In this document: positions 1 to 9,584 of the stretch, piece by piece | Position numbering within the stretch: position 1 is the stretch's first letter | Layout: every line of letters starts with the position of its first letter | NCBI RefSeq assembly: GCF_000245735.1 | Contig: NZ_AHTH01000055.1 | Coordinates: 53,370-117,369 of the forward strand | Reading direction: 5' to 3' | Source of the DNA: Alishewanella jeotgali KCTC 22429 | GTDB lineage: Bacteria; Pseudomonadota; Gammaproteobacteria; Enterobacterales; Alteromonadaceae | Length of the DNA stretch: 64,000 bases | Notes under the pieces: generated by a model | The model's database searches: none | The model's input: the letters and a program-made list of their open reading frames with translations, nothing else | Told to the model about the DNA's origin: nothing | Translations under genes and position numbers: made by a program

Positions 1-2858
1 GCAAAGCCAGCGCCGAGATCTTCCAGGCTGGCAATAGCCTCCAGCCGCTTTTCCGCGTCCTTGGTTAAACGCTTCGGTGGCGGCGTTAACAGATAGGCAT
101 AGGCCTGATGGTGCGAGCGACCGACCCGGCCCCGTAACTGGTGCAGTTGCGCCAGGCCAAAGTTATCGGCGCGGTTAATAATAATGGTATTGGCAGTGGG
201 GACATCGATACCGGTTTCAATAATGGTCGAACACAGCAGCAAGTTATAACGCTGATGATAGAAATCGGCCATAATCTGCTCCAGTTCGCGTTCGCGCAGT
301 TGGCCATGGGCAATCGCAATATTGGCTTCCGGTACCAGCTCCAGCAAATCGCTGGCCATTTTCTCAATGCTGGCGACATCGTTATGCAGAAAGTACACCT
401 GACCGCCGCGCAGAATTTCGCGCATGATGGCTTCGCGTAACAGACCATTTTCGAACTCGCGGACAAAGGTTTTCACTGCCAGCCGCCGGGCTGGTGGTGT
501 GGCGATAATGGAGAGATCGCGCATGCCGGACATCGACATATTCAGGGTGCGTGGAATGGGAGTGGCGGTCAATGTCAGGATATCGATATTGGCACGCAGC
601 GCCTTGATCTTCTCTTTTTGCCGTACGCCAAAGCGGTGTTCTTCGTCGACAATCAGTAACCCCAGATCGGCAAACTTAATATCGTCCTGCAGCAATTTAT
701 GGGTACCAATCAGAATATCGACCTTGCCCTGGCTCAGGTCGTCCAGAATGACTTTTTGCGCTTTACTGCTGACAAAGCGCGACAGTACTTCAACCCGTAC
801 CGGCCAGTTAGCGAAGCGATCTTTAAAGTTTTCAAAATGCTGCTGTGCCAGCAGAGTAGTCGGCACCAGTAGCGCGACCTGTTTTCCATCGTTAACTGCC
901 ACAAAAGCGGCGCGCATCGCCACCTCGGTTTTACCAAAGCCAACATCACCGCACACCAGCCGGTCCATCGGTTGCGGCTGTTGCATATCCTGCAACACGG
1001 CGCTAATGGCATCAAGCTGATCCGCGGTTTCTTCAAACGGGAAGCTGTCGGCAAAGGCGGCATACTGCTCCTGGTCCAGTTTGAACGCATAGCCCTGGTG
1101 GGCCGCACGCTGGGCGTATATATCCAGCAGCTCAGCGGCAACATCGCGCACCTTTTCTGCCGCCTTTTTGCGGGCCTTTTCCCAGGTATCGTTACCCAGC
1201 TTATGCAAGGGCGCATGCTCGGCATCACTGCCGGAATAGCGGCTCAATAAATGCAACGAGGTCACCGGCACATAGAGCTTGCTGCCACCGGCATATTCAA
1301 TGGTGACAAACTCGGCGCTGATGCCGGCGGCGTCTAATACCTGTAAACCCTGATAACGGCCAATACCATGTTGTAAGTGCACCACCGGCTGACCAAGGCT
1401 CAGCTCCGCCAGATTACGGATAATGGTTTCTGAGGAAATCTGCTGGCTTTGTTTGCGTCGCCGGCGCTGGCTGATCTTCTGGCCAAACAGTTCGTTTTCG
1501 CTGATCAGTGCCAGCGGTGTGGCTAGCTGCAGCAGCGCACCTTGCTCCAGATTCCCCACCATCACGCCGAGATCATCATCAGCTTGCCAGAAAGCGGTCA
1601 GGCTGGGGTATTCGCGTAAATGCACCGCAGCTTTATGCAGCAGTTGCAGCAGACTTTCGCGCCGGCCTTCACTTTCCACCAGAAACAGGGCCCGGCCTTT
1701 TTGCTGCTTCAGGCTGAGCAAGAATGCCAGTAAAGCATCCAGTGGCTGCTTGAGCTGATGATTAATATTCAGTGCCGGTAGCTCTGCCACCGGTAAGTTG
1801 TGCATTCCGGCTTTGGCCGGCAGGCTGGCGCGGCTGAGTTTCAGTCTGGGTAGCCCTTTAAGCAGGCCAAACAGCTCATCTACCGCCAGATATAACTCCT
1901 GCGGCGGCAGAATTGGTCGCAGTAAATCGATGGCTCTGTCCTGATAGCGGCGCTTCAGTTCGCTCCAGAATTGCTGTGCGCTGTGTTCAATATCACCACA
2001 GATCAATACCTGGCTATTAGCCGGCAGATAGGCAAATAAGTTGCTGGTCGTCTCGGCAAATAACGGCAGATAATACTCGATCCCGGCTGGCAGGATGCCC
2101 TGGCTGACTTGCTGATACAGCGATTCTTTTTCGTTGCGGGCAGCAAAACGTTCGCGATAGCGCAGCCGGAAGCGCTCAATGGCGGCCTTATCGGTCGGGA
2201 ACTCATGGGCTGGCAGCAGCGCGATGTGCGGCACTTTGTCCAGACTGCGCTGCGTATCCGGATCGAAAGTGCGGATGGCCTCGACTTCGTCATCAAAAAA
2301 ATCAATCCGATAGGGGGTATGGGTCCCCATCGGAAACAGGTCAAGCAGCGAGCCACGTACAGAAAACTCGCCATGCTCCATCACCTGTTCTACATGGCGG
2401 TACCCGACGGCCGCCAGCTGTTGTTTCAGTGCTGTCAGATCCGTTTGCTGTTGTTCACGGATCAAAAAACTGTGTTGCTCCAGATGCTCCCGACCGGCAA
2501 TTCTCAGTAGCAATGTGCTGACCGGCACAATCACCAGCGCCTGTTTTAGGCGTGGCAACTGATACAGGGTTTCCAGCCGCTGTGAAATAATATCCTGATG
2601 CGGGGAGAACACATCATAGGGCAGGGTTTCCCAATCCGGTAAGGTCAGTAACGGACACTGACTTGGTTGCAAAAACACCGCCAGTTCCTGCTCCAGACGC
2701 AGGGCTGCAGGGGTGTCCTGCACGATAAGCAGCGTAACTCCGGGCTGTTGTTGCAATAATTCGCTGATAAAAAGAGGTAGGGCGGCGCCCGTTAACTGGC
2801 CCAGGCTTTGCGGTTCGCTGGCGTTGACCAGGGCAGGAATAGTCGAAAAAAGCTGCAT
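1..2858 (-). CDS. mfd: Transcription-repair coupling factor Mfd (3' end beyond window)
   Basis: Mfd is an ATP-driven DNA translocase that removes RNA polymerase stalled at lesions and recruits UvrA for nucleotide excision repair. The reverse strand is open from the ATG at 2858 to the window edge, giving 952 codons; the usual length is about 1150, so roughly 200 C-terminal residues lie outside. The N-terminus is the UvrB-like region. Walker A GDVGFGKT (about residue 636) and the DEEH box in LIVDEEHRFGV (about 736) mark the RecG-like motor. QLHQLRGRVGRS near 105-150 is helicase motif VI. The three checked motifs and the start share one frame, so there is no sign of a frameshift. It lies 109 bases downstream of the PilZ-like gene on the same strand. 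Confidence 0.97.
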   Translation of the reverse strand, partial: MQLFSTIPALVNASEPQSLGQLTGAALPLFISELLQQQPGVTLLIVQDTPAALRLEQELAVFLQPSQCPLLTLPDWETLPYDVFSPHQDIISQRLETLYQLPRLKQALVIVPVSTLLLRIAGREHLEQHSFLIREQQQTDLTALKQQLAAVGYRHVEQVMEHGEFSVRGSLLDLFPMGTHTPYRIDFFDDEVEAIRTFDPDTQRSLDKVPHIALLPAHEFPTDKAAIERFRLRYRERFAARNEKESLYQQVSQGILPAGIEYYLPLFAETTSNLFAYLPANSQVLICGDIEHSAQQFWSELKRRYQDRAIDLLRPILPPQELYLAVDELFGLLKGLPRLKLSRASLPAKAGMHNLPVAELPALNINHQLKQPLDALLAFLLSLKQQKGRALFLVESEGRRESLLQLLHKAAVHLREYPSLTAFWQADDDLGVMVGNLEQGALLQLATPLALISENELFGQKISQRRRRKQSQQISSETIIRNLAELSLGQPVVHLQHGIGRYQGLQVLDAAGISAEFVTIEYAGGSKLYVPVTSLHLLSRYSGSDAEHAPLHKLGNDTWEKARKKAAEKVRDVAAELLDIYAQRAAHQGYAFKLDQEQYAAFADSFPFEETADQLDAISAVLQDMQQPQPMDRLVCGDVGFGKTEVAMRAAFVAVNDGKQVALLVPTTLLAQQHFENFKDRFANWPVRVEVLSRFVSSKAQKVILDDLSQGKVDILIGTHKLLQDDIKFADLGLLIVDEEHRFGVRQKEKIKALRANIDILTLTATPIPRTLNMSMSGMRDLSIIATPPARRLAVKTFVREFENGLLREAIMREILRGGQVYFLHNDVASIEKMASDLLELVPEANIAIAHGQLRERELEQIMADFYHQRYNLLLCSTIIETGIDVPTANTIIINRADNFGLAQLHQLRGRVGRSHHQAYAYLLTPPPKRLTKDAEKRLEAIASLEDLGAGF

Positions 2859-2967
2859 CTGAAGTTTAAACCTGTTATTTCTTAAAAACGGGGCGGGTCG
2901 CGGCTATTGCCAAATCACGAGCCCCGGCTTGCCGGTTGCTTGCTTACGTTAAGCGCTTGGGTTTCGT

Positions 2968-3546
2968 TCAACGCTCGGCGGCTTTTTGTTTCAGTTGCCG
3001 GGCTTGTTGTTGCAAACTGGCGCGAACCAGCAGTTCGCGGTCTTCGTCCCGGATCCGCATAAACACAACCTGAGTCAGATAGCCGTTTGCATCAGGCTCG
3101 CAACTTAGCACCTGCCCATAGCAGAACACAGCACCGGCATTGTCGGCCAAAAACAGTTTGATCTCCAGCACCGACAGCGGCACTAGTGCTTCCCGTGCCA
3201 AAAAGGTCAGGCCGGCACCACCATAGCTTAGCGTCTGGTAGCGATACTCAGCCAGATCCTGTTGCCGCAGCACATAATGTAACAGCAGATCGAGCTTATG
3301 CGCCTGCTGCTGCAGATAGTGCGCCAGCTCTTCTGCCAGTTCGCCCAGTCGCTGCAAGGAGCGCAGGGCGCTGATATTCAGCTGTCCGATATTACCGGCC
3401 AACAAAAATGGCTCCGGAATTGCCGCCTGAAATTGTGTTTCATCCGGCAGCGGACTGTGCGTCGGTTGGATATTGATGGCGATGGCGTGTTCCACTTTAA
3501 AAAACTGCGAAAAGGCCTCGGTCAATTGCTGCAATTCGGTGTCCAT
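2968..3546 (-). CDS. PilZ-like domain protein
   Basis: This protein of 192 residues has an N-terminal half predicted to be helical and a C-terminal half resembling a PilZ domain, a fold that often binds cyclic di-GMP. The PilZ-like part has YQTLSYGGAGL, comparable to the D/NxSxxG element, followed by strand-rich sequence and a charged, Gln-rich tail. The upstream arginines of a canonical RxxxR motif are not clear, so nucleotide binding is uncertain. I chose the ATG at 3546 because GAGGT sits about 7 bases upstream; a longer frame from 3639 lacks such a site. The gene precedes mfd on the same strand. It diverges from lolC, with 109 bases between the two starts. Confidence 0.7.
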   Translation of the reverse strand: MDTELQQLTEAFSQFFKVEHAIAINIQPTHSPLPDETQFQAAIPEPFLLAGNIGQLNISALRSLQRLGELAEELAHYLQQQAHKLDLLLHYVLRQQDLAEYRYQTLSYGGAGLTFLAREALVPLSVLEIKLFLADNAGAVFCYGQVLSCEPDANGYLTQVVFMRIRDEDRELLVRASLQQQARQLKQKAAER

Positions 3547-3655
3547 AGTTGTTACCTCAGGCTGCCGCTTGTTATTGTGCCGAATAGTCTCTATCATCGG
3601 CACCAGTCTGAATGCTAATTTATCATCTAACCGGCTCAAAGTCCTGAATTATCAC

Positions 3656-4855
3656 ATGCATCTGCCAGTCAGTCTCTACATAGGGCTAAGATATAGCCAA
3701 AGCCGAAAAGGCAATGCGTTTATCTCCTTTATTACTCTGTTTTCGGTTACCGGTATTTTGCTGGGCGTCATGGCCTTGACCATTGTCAGCTCGGTGATGA
3801 ATGGCTTTGAAGCCGAACTTAAAAAACGCATTCTCGGCGTTATTCCGCATATTCTGCTAAAGCCTGCCGCGCCAGACAGCGACTGGCAGCAACACTTACA
3901 ACAACAGTATCCGGTACTGGACGTCAGTCGCTTGCTACAAACCGAAGCCCTGATCCAGTCACCGCGGCAAATGACAGCAGTGATGCTGCAAGGCGTCGAT
4001 GTCAGCGCTATCCCGCAATTTTTACAACATTCGCTGCTACTGGGCGACTGGCAAAGCCTGGATCAGCAGCGTTACAGCATTATGTTGGGCCGCGAGCTGG
4101 CCAAGCAATTGGATGTGCACCTGGGGCAACAGATCCGGGTGTTATTGGCGCAGGGTGGCAGTTATACGCCCCTGGGCTGGATGCCGCGGCAACGGTTATT
4201 CACGGTAGCCGGTTATCTGGATACCGGCTCTGAGCTGGATAGTGTGATAGCGATTACTGCACTGGATGATCTGAGTCGGCTACTGCCGGTAGAGCAGCGC
4301 GAGGTCAGCTGGCGGGTTAGCTTAGAGGAGCCTTTCCAGGCCCCGGTGCTGGCAGCGCAATTACAACAACAGGGACACTTTAGCCTGGTGCAGGACTGGC
4401 GGCAGAGTCATGGCAAATTGTTTGCTGCGGTAGCGATGGAAAAAGCCATGATGTCGCTGATGCTGCTGCTGATTGTTGCAGTAGCGGCTTTTAATATCGT
4501 GTCGGCGCTGGTGATGATGGTCACCGAAAAGCAAGCGGAAGTGGCGATCCTGAAAACCCAGGGTATGACCGATCGGGCATTGTTTACCGTCTTTGCCGTG
4601 CAAGGCTTCTTAAATGGCTTGATCGGCGCTCTGCTTGGCGTGGTGCTTGGCGTGCTGATCAGCTGGCAGCTTAATCCGTTACTGGCGTTATTTTCATTGC
4701 AGGTTGCTGGTGGGATCGAGTTACCGGTAGTGATGAAGCTATCGCAAATCCTCAGTATTTTTGCCAGTGCGCTGGGCCTGACGTTACTGGCAGTGCTGTA
4801 TCCGGCCTGGCGGGCCGTTAAACTTAATCCGGCGGAAATTTTACGAGATGAATAA
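3656..4855 (+). CDS. lolC: Lipoprotein-releasing ABC transporter permease LolC
   Basis: LolC is one of the two inner-membrane permeases of LolCDE, which extracts lipoproteins from the inner membrane and hands them to LolA. The protein has 399 residues, as in E. coli. It has one membrane helix near residues 20-45, a large periplasmic domain, and three helices in the C-terminal third. [17 protein letters not shown] in the N-terminal helix and the [18 protein letters not shown] end are typical of the family. The start is the ATG beginning [13 protein letters not shown]; an in-frame extension to 3473 would run into the PilZ-like gene. The 3' end overlaps lolD by 8 bases, so translation is probably coupled. 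Confidence 0.95.
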   Translation: MHLPVSLYIGLRYSQSRKGNAFISFITLFSVTGILLGVMALTIVSSVMNGFEAELKKRILGVIPHILLKPAAPDSDWQQHLQQQYPVLDVSRLLQTEALIQSPRQMTAVMLQGVDVSAIPQFLQHSLLLGDWQSLDQQRYSIMLGRELAKQLDVHLGQQIRVLLAQGGSYTPLGWMPRQRLFTVAGYLDTGSELDSVIAITALDDLSRLLPVEQREVSWRVSLEEPFQAPVLAAQLQQQGHFSLVQDWRQSHGKLFAAVAMEKAMMSLMLLLIVAVAAFNIVSALVMMVTEKQAEVAILKTQGMTDRALFTVFAVQGFLNGLIGALLGVVLGVLISWQLNPLLALFSLQVAGGIELPVVMKLSQILSIFASALGLTLLAVLYPAWRAVKLNPAEILRDE

Positions 4856-5525
4856 GGTGTTACAGGCCAGCGGGATCAGCAAAAGCTACCGTGATGGCAA
4901 GAATATAACCCAGGTGTTACATCAGGTCGATTTGGCTGTCCCTGTGGGTAAGATGGTGGCGATTGTCGGTAGCTCAGGCTCAGGTAAAAGTACCCTGTTG
5001 CATATTCTCGGTACCCTGGATCAGGCCGATAGCGGACAGCTGACCATTGCCGGTCAGGATGTCAGCCGCTTATCGGCCAATGCCAAAGCCCGGCTCAGAA
5101 ATGAAAAGCTGGGTTTTATCTACCAGTTTCATCATCTGTTGATGGACTTTACGGCGCTGGAAAATGTGGCGATGCCGCTGCGGATCCGCGGCACTGCTAC
5201 GGCACAGGCAGAGCAACAGGCTGCTACGTTATTACAGCGGGTAGGGCTGGGACATCGGATGCAGCACAAGCCTTCTGAGCTCAGTGGTGGTGAGCGGCAA
5301 CGGGTGGCGATAGCCAGGGCGCTGGTTAATCAGCCGGCGTTAGTGCTGGCGGATGAACCGACCGGCAATCTCGATCAACAGGCTGCCGAGTCTATCTATC
5401 AGTTATTGCGCAGCCTGAATCAGGATTTAAAAACCAGCTTTATTGTCGTGACACACGACCGACAGCTGGCCTCAAGGCTTGATCAGCAATATCAAATGCA
5501 CGACGGACACCTGCAACCATGTTAA
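4848..5525 (+). CDS. lolD: Lipoprotein-releasing ABC transporter ATPase LolD
   Basis: LolD is the cytoplasmic ATPase that powers LolCDE lipoprotein release. The 225-residue protein has Walker [10 protein letters not shown] (residues 41-49), a Q-loop in [11 protein letters not shown], the ABC signature [15 protein letters not shown] and Walker [29 protein letters not shown] after the Q-loop is characteristic of LolD. It overlaps lolC by 8 bases and lolE by 7, which indicates one translationally coupled operon. Having lolC, lolD and lolE as separate genes shows the LolCDE type rather than the LolFD type found in some other gammaproteobacteria. Confidence 0.96.
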   Translation: MNKVLQASGISKSYRDGKNITQVLHQVDLAVPVGKMVAIVGSSGSGKSTLLHILGTLDQADSGQLTIAGQDVSRLSANAKARLRNEKLGFIYQFHHLLMDFTALENVAMPLRIRGTATAQAEQQAATLLQRVGLGHRMQHKPSELSGGERQRVAIARALVNQPALVLADEPTGNLDQQAAESIYQLLRSLNQDLKTSFIVVTHDRQLASRLDQQYQMHDGHLQPC

Positions 5526-6763
5526 GCCGCGCTCTTGTCTGGCAACTGGCCCGCCGTTACCGTTCAACCCGCCATACCAGTGGTTTTATCCGTTTTATTT
5601 CGGCGTCATCGACCCTGGGCATAGCACTGGGGGTGGCGATTCTGATCCTGGCATTATCCGTGATGAATGGTTTTGAGCAGGCATTAAAGCAACGTTTACT
5701 GGCGGTGATCCCGCATGTTGAGCTGGAGGCAGTGTCGAATCAACTGGATAACTGGCCCGATAAACTGCCTGCGTTAGCATCGGTACCGGGCGTGGTGGCA
5801 GTCGCCCCCTACATTAAAGCCAACGGTATGCTGCGTAAGGGTAATCAAATTAAGGCGGCACAGTTCCGTGGTATCGAGCTGGCGTTGGAGCAGCAAATCA
5901 GTGACTTTGCCGATTACCTGCAAAGTGGCAGCCTGCAAAGTCTGAACGATGAGCAGCTGGTGCTGGGCAGCGGTATAGCAGAACTGCTGCAATTAGAGGT
6001 CGGAGATAGCGTGCAGCTGATGTTGCCGCGTTTTACCGAGGATGGCCGGCTTGCCAGCTATTCCAATCGCCTGTTAACCGTTAGTGGTATTGTACATATG
6101 GGCGGGCAACTGGACCAGAGCCAGGTCTGGCTGTCGCTAACAGCGTTAAACAAATTTCTGGAAATGCCACCCGGCGCGGTACAGGGCTTTGCCTTCCGGC
6201 TGGACGATATTTTTGCTGCCCAGCAGATGGCCAGAACCCTGGGCCAGGTCTCAGAAGACTATGTCTATCTGCTCGACTGGTTCCGCACTCAGGGCCATGT
6301 CTATCAGGATATCCAACTGGTGCGCGGTATTTTGTATCTGGTGTTAACCCTGGTTATCGCAGTGGCCTGTTTTAATATAGTCGCAACGCTGGTGATGGCA
6401 GTGCGGGAAAAGGAATCGGATATCGCGATCTTACTGACCATGGGCATGCAGCCTGCCAGGATAATCAAAGTATTTGTGCTGCTCGGCTCTTTAAATGGCG
6501 TGGTCGGCACTCTGAGCGGCGCGCTCTGTGGTGTACTACTGGCGCTGAATATCGAACAGATTTTTTACTGGGTAACCCAGGCACTGGGTCGCTCTTTGCT
6601 CGACCCCAGTATCTACTTTATCGATTTTATTCCGTCGCTGCTGCAGTGGCAGGATGTTGCAGTAACAGTGGCGCTGGCGCTGGGGCTGAGTACCCTGGCG
6701 ACGCTTTATCCGGCTTATCGTGCCAGTTTGGTTAATCCGGCGCGGGTGCTGGGGCAGCGTTAA
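5519..6763 (+). CDS. lolE: Lipoprotein-releasing ABC transporter permease LolE
   Basis: LolE is the second permease of LolCDE and pairs with LolC around the LolD ATPase. The 414-residue protein matches the E. coli length. It has an N-terminal helix (about 25-50), a periplasmic domain and three C-terminal helices ending in [18 protein letters not shown]. It shares [17 protein letters not shown] with LolC at the equivalent place, which reflects an old duplication. The ATG at 5519 lies inside the last codons of lolD. The gene converges on the DUF2062 gene, with only 6 bases between the two stops. Confidence 0.94.
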   Translation: MLSRALVWQLARRYRSTRHTSGFIRFISASSTLGIALGVAILILALSVMNGFEQALKQRLLAVIPHVELEAVSNQLDNWPDKLPALASVPGVVAVAPYIKANGMLRKGNQIKAAQFRGIELALEQQISDFADYLQSGSLQSLNDEQLVLGSGIAELLQLEVGDSVQLMLPRFTEDGRLASYSNRLLTVSGIVHMGGQLDQSQVWLSLTALNKFLEMPPGAVQGFAFRLDDIFAAQQMARTLGQVSEDYVYLLDWFRTQGHVYQDIQLVRGILYLVLTLVIAVACFNIVATLVMAVREKESDIAILLTMGMQPARIIKVFVLLGSLNGVVGTLSGALCGVLLALNIEQIFYWVTQALGRSLLDPSIYFIDFIPSLLQWQDVAVTVALALGLSTLATLYPAYRASLVNPARVLGQR

Positions 6764-6769
6764 TACCGG

Positions 6770-7315
6770 TTAAGGGGCATCTTCAGGGGGTTGCTGTTTA
6801 TTGCGTCGCAGCAATAAACGGCTGAGTTTTTCCTTGCGGATTGAAAAACGCCACAGCCAGTCAATGGCAAAATAGCCGACGATACTGGCAGTAATCCCCA
6901 TCAGCAGGCAGCCAGTTACCAGTGGCTTACCGATCGTTTGCATACTGTGCCACAGCCAGGCAAAGCTGGCTTCGAAGGCAAAGGGTTCGGCCGGCGCTGC
7001 TAATACCACAGTGCCAACCAGATAACACAGGTACAGCATAACCGGCATCGTCAAAGGGTTAGAAACCCAGACCAGCGCCACCGACAGCGGCAGATTAACC
7101 CGCAACGGCACTGCCATCACCGCCGAAAATACCATTTGAAATGGCAGTGGCATCCAGGCCCAGAATAAACCCACAGCAAAGGCGCCGCGCGCTGAACGGC
7201 GGTTCAGATGCCAGAGGTTGCCATCATGCAGCATGGTCCCGAACAGATTCAGGATTTTCATCTGCTTGATTTTTTCCGGCGATGGTAAATATTTCTTAAT
7301 AGTTTTCTTTGGCAT
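6770..7315 (-). CDS. DUF2062 membrane protein
   Basis: This 181-residue protein belongs to the DUF2062 family, whose biochemical role is not established. The conserved family region spans about residues 25-150. It includes NRRSARGAFAVGLFWAWMPLPFQM, read here as two short parts, and VALVWVSNPLTMPVMLYLCY. Several hydrophobic segments predict an integral inner-membrane protein with basic ends: an N-terminal KKTIKKY and a C-terminal RKEKLSRLLLRRNKQQ. The start is divergent from comEC, with only 25 bases between the two start codons, so the two promoters must overlap or lie within the opposite genes. Confidence 0.8.
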   Translation of the reverse strand: MPKKTIKKYLPSPEKIKQMKILNLFGTMLHDGNLWHLNRRSARGAFAVGLFWAWMPLPFQMVFSAVMAVPLRVNLPLSVALVWVSNPLTMPVMLYLCYLVGTVVLAAPAEPFAFEASFAWLWHSMQTIGKPLVTGCLLMGITASIVGYFAIDWLWRFSIRKEKLSRLLLRRNKQQPPEDAP

Positions 7316-7340
7316 TACAACTCATTTACAGAAAGTAAAT

Positions 7341-9527
7341 ATGCACAGACTTTGCTTGGGTGTGCTGGTTGGCTGTCTATTGTCGTTATTTTTACCTGTT
7401 CTACCAGCTTTTTCGCAAATAATTTTTTTGTTGCTGATACTCTGTTGCGGCTATTGGCGAAGTTGGTTTTTTGCCGGTTTTTTTCTCTACTTGCTAAGCT
7501 GGCATTGGCAACTAGCCGATTATCTAAAAAGTCAGCAGCATCTTTTGGGTTTCGGGCATAGCTATTATCAGGTAGAGATAGTAGAAATTTCCGTACTGAC
7601 GGATAGCACCCAATTGCAAGTTAAGTTCCAGCGGTCGGAGGCCGCAGGGTACCTTGCCCGTGTTAGCTGGCATCAGGCTCCTCCCTTACGAGTTGGCGAA
7701 CAGTGGCGTTTACCACTGCAGCTTAAAAGACCTCAGTCCCGGTTTAATCCGGGGATGCGAAACATCGAGTTGCAGTTTCTGGTCTCAGGTATTCTTGCTG
7801 AAGGGTATGTCAACCGAACACTGCCGGCAATTAAACTTAAAGCAAACCGCTCAGCCAGGCCGGTGTTGCTCGATCGGCTTGAGCCTTATTTTCAAGACCG
7901 GCGTACCAGCGCCTTGCTGAAAGCATTAACGACCGGGCAACGTGATTTTAGCCCTCAATTATGGCAAGGACTGAAAAACAGCGGACTTGGGCATTTGTTA
8001 GTGATTTCAGGATTACATATCAGCCTTGTCTACGGTTGGAGTGTGTTGCTGTTGCAGAAAATATTGCGATTGCAACGATGGCGATATTCAACCGACCTTA
8101 GCTGGGTTGTCGCTTTGTTGCCAACGCTCGCATTTGTCTGGCTGGCAGGTTTTGCTATTCCAACTCTGCGAGCAGCTATTGCATTACTGATACTGTTAGT
8201 TGGACGTCTTTTAATCAGGCCTGCTAGCTTGATGGGGTATTGGTGCTTGCTATGCAGCAGTTTGCTGCTGGTAGCACCATTTTGGGCACTTAGCGTGAGT
8301 TTTTGGCTGTCTATACTCGCTGTTGGTTTTATTTTGTTTGTCGTTTGGCTACTTGGCGCTCCCGCAGGCAGTTATTTGCAGAAAGTTAAGTACTTCTTAC
8401 TATTTCATTTGCTGCTTACCAGTTTGATGTCATTACTGACGTTAACGTTTTTCTCCGGCTTTAGTCTATTAGCCTGGTTATCGAATATGCTATTCGTCCC
8501 CTGGTGTACATTAGTAGCCATACCGACGTTATTATTAACGTTAAGCTATACTCTGCTTGGATTGCCTTATGCAGACTGGCTTTGGCAGCTCGCCGACATC
8601 TTGTTAACACCACTTTGGCTTTGGCTGGATTGGACGGGTACTAAAAATGTATGGTGGAGTTTGCCACACCTACAGCGCCCGCTATCGCTGGTTTTGACAT
8701 TCGGGCTGCTTGCAATGCTAATGCTGCGCCCATCAAAACCTATCTGGTGTTTAGCAGCGACAACCCTGGTATTGGTAGTAGTACCAGCATCGACAACGGC
8801 ACCAAGACTTACCTTACTCGACGCAGGGCAACGAACCATCTTACTGATACGTCAGCCAGGCTTGAGTTTGCTGTATCTGGATATTCCGGCGGAATTCGCA
8901 GAACAAGCTATTCGACAACAATTGCTGCCGCTATTGCAATATTATCAGGTGCGACAATTGACTGCCGTGGTGTGGCCAGGCGCCAGGCCTGCGATTCAAC
9001 CTGCGGTCAATTTGTTGCAACAATATTATCCAAGACTTGAGTTTTACAGTGCAATTGCCAGTGACGAATTTCTGCCCTGTTCCGTTTTGGCCGAGCGGTA
9101 TCCCAAGTTGATTCGTCATTGGGTGCTGCCAGAGGACGATCCATGCAGCTTGAGTATTGACCTTAATAACTGGCAGTTGTTAATGCCCGGCAATCTTTCG
9201 CAACAGACTGAACAACGACTACTACAACTATATCCGGAATTGTCTGCTGATTTGTATTTACTCGCCGATTATGGCCGGCAGTCAGTGAATAGTCTGGCGT
9301 TCCTGCAGCATTTGGCCCCCGTGCAATTACTATTGGCAGCCGAAAGCCGCGGCCGTCATCGTTACCCGGTAAAGGTGATACGACAGAGATTAACTCTGTT
9401 AAATTTGTCGCTTTATCACAGCGGTGAAGAAGGAGCTATCGAAATTAGTTTTTACCCGGAGTATTTGTTATGGCAAGCTGAACGCCAAAGACGTTGGCCA
9501 CGCTGGCTAGAAAAGCCAACAGAGTAG
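7341..9527 (+). CDS. comEC: DNA internalization protein ComEC/Rec2
   Basis: ComEC/Rec2 forms the inner-membrane channel for single-stranded DNA during natural transformation. The 728-residue protein has an N-terminal membrane and OB-like region, then the competence domain with SGLGHLLVISGLHISLVYGW (about residues 215-235), and a polytopic core to about residue 500. The C-terminal region is metallo-beta-lactamase-like but weakly conserved; I do not see the full set of metal-binding histidines, which is common in proteobacterial versions. The start is the ATG at 7341; a frame from 7218 would overlap the DUF2062 gene. The codons look richer in A and T than in the neighbours, judged by eye. Its presence suggests, but does not prove, competence. 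Confidence 0.92.
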   Translation: MHRLCLGVLVGCLLSLFLPVLPAFSQIIFLLLILCCGYWRSWFFAGFFLYLLSWHWQLADYLKSQQHLLGFGHSYYQVEIVEISVLTDSTQLQVKFQRSEAAGYLARVSWHQAPPLRVGEQWRLPLQLKRPQSRFNPGMRNIELQFLVSGILAEGYVNRTLPAIKLKANRSARPVLLDRLEPYFQDRRTSALLKALTTGQRDFSPQLWQGLKNSGLGHLLVISGLHISLVYGWSVLLLQKILRLQRWRYSTDLSWVVALLPTLAFVWLAGFAIPTLRAAIALLILLVGRLLIRPASLMGYWCLLCSSLLLVAPFWALSVSFWLSILAVGFILFVVWLLGAPAGSYLQKVKYFLLFHLLLTSLMSLLTLTFFSGFSLLAWLSNMLFVPWCTLVAIPTLLLTLSYTLLGLPYADWLWQLADILLTPLWLWLDWTGTKNVWWSLPHLQRPLSLVLTFGLLAMLMLRPSKPIWCLAATTLVLVVVPASTTAPRLTLLDAGQRTILLIRQPGLSLLYLDIPAEFAEQAIRQQLLPLLQYYQVRQLTAVVWPGARPAIQPAVNLLQQYYPRLEFYSAIASDEFLPCSVLAERYPKLIRHWVLPEDDPCSLSIDLNNWQLLMPGNLSQQTEQRLLQLYPELSADLYLLADYGRQSVNSLAFLQHLAPVQLLLAAESRGRHRYPVKVIRQRLTLLNLSLYHSGEEGAIEISFYPEYLLWQAERQRRWPRWLEKPTE

Positions 9528-9584
9528 CTGAAAGTCAGATTGGAACACGTTAGAATATAACAAGAACAATAAAAGGTGCTTATT

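Noticed and set aside
86..1758. Several open frames in other frames of the leftmost 2 kb
   Set aside because: They lie wholly within mfd, whose motifs are in one continuous minus-strand frame.
7218..7340. N-terminal extension of comEC
   Set aside because: The in-frame ATG at 7218 is inside the DUF2062 gene, and the sequence lacks ComEC similarity; the ATG at 7341 gives a membrane segment at once.
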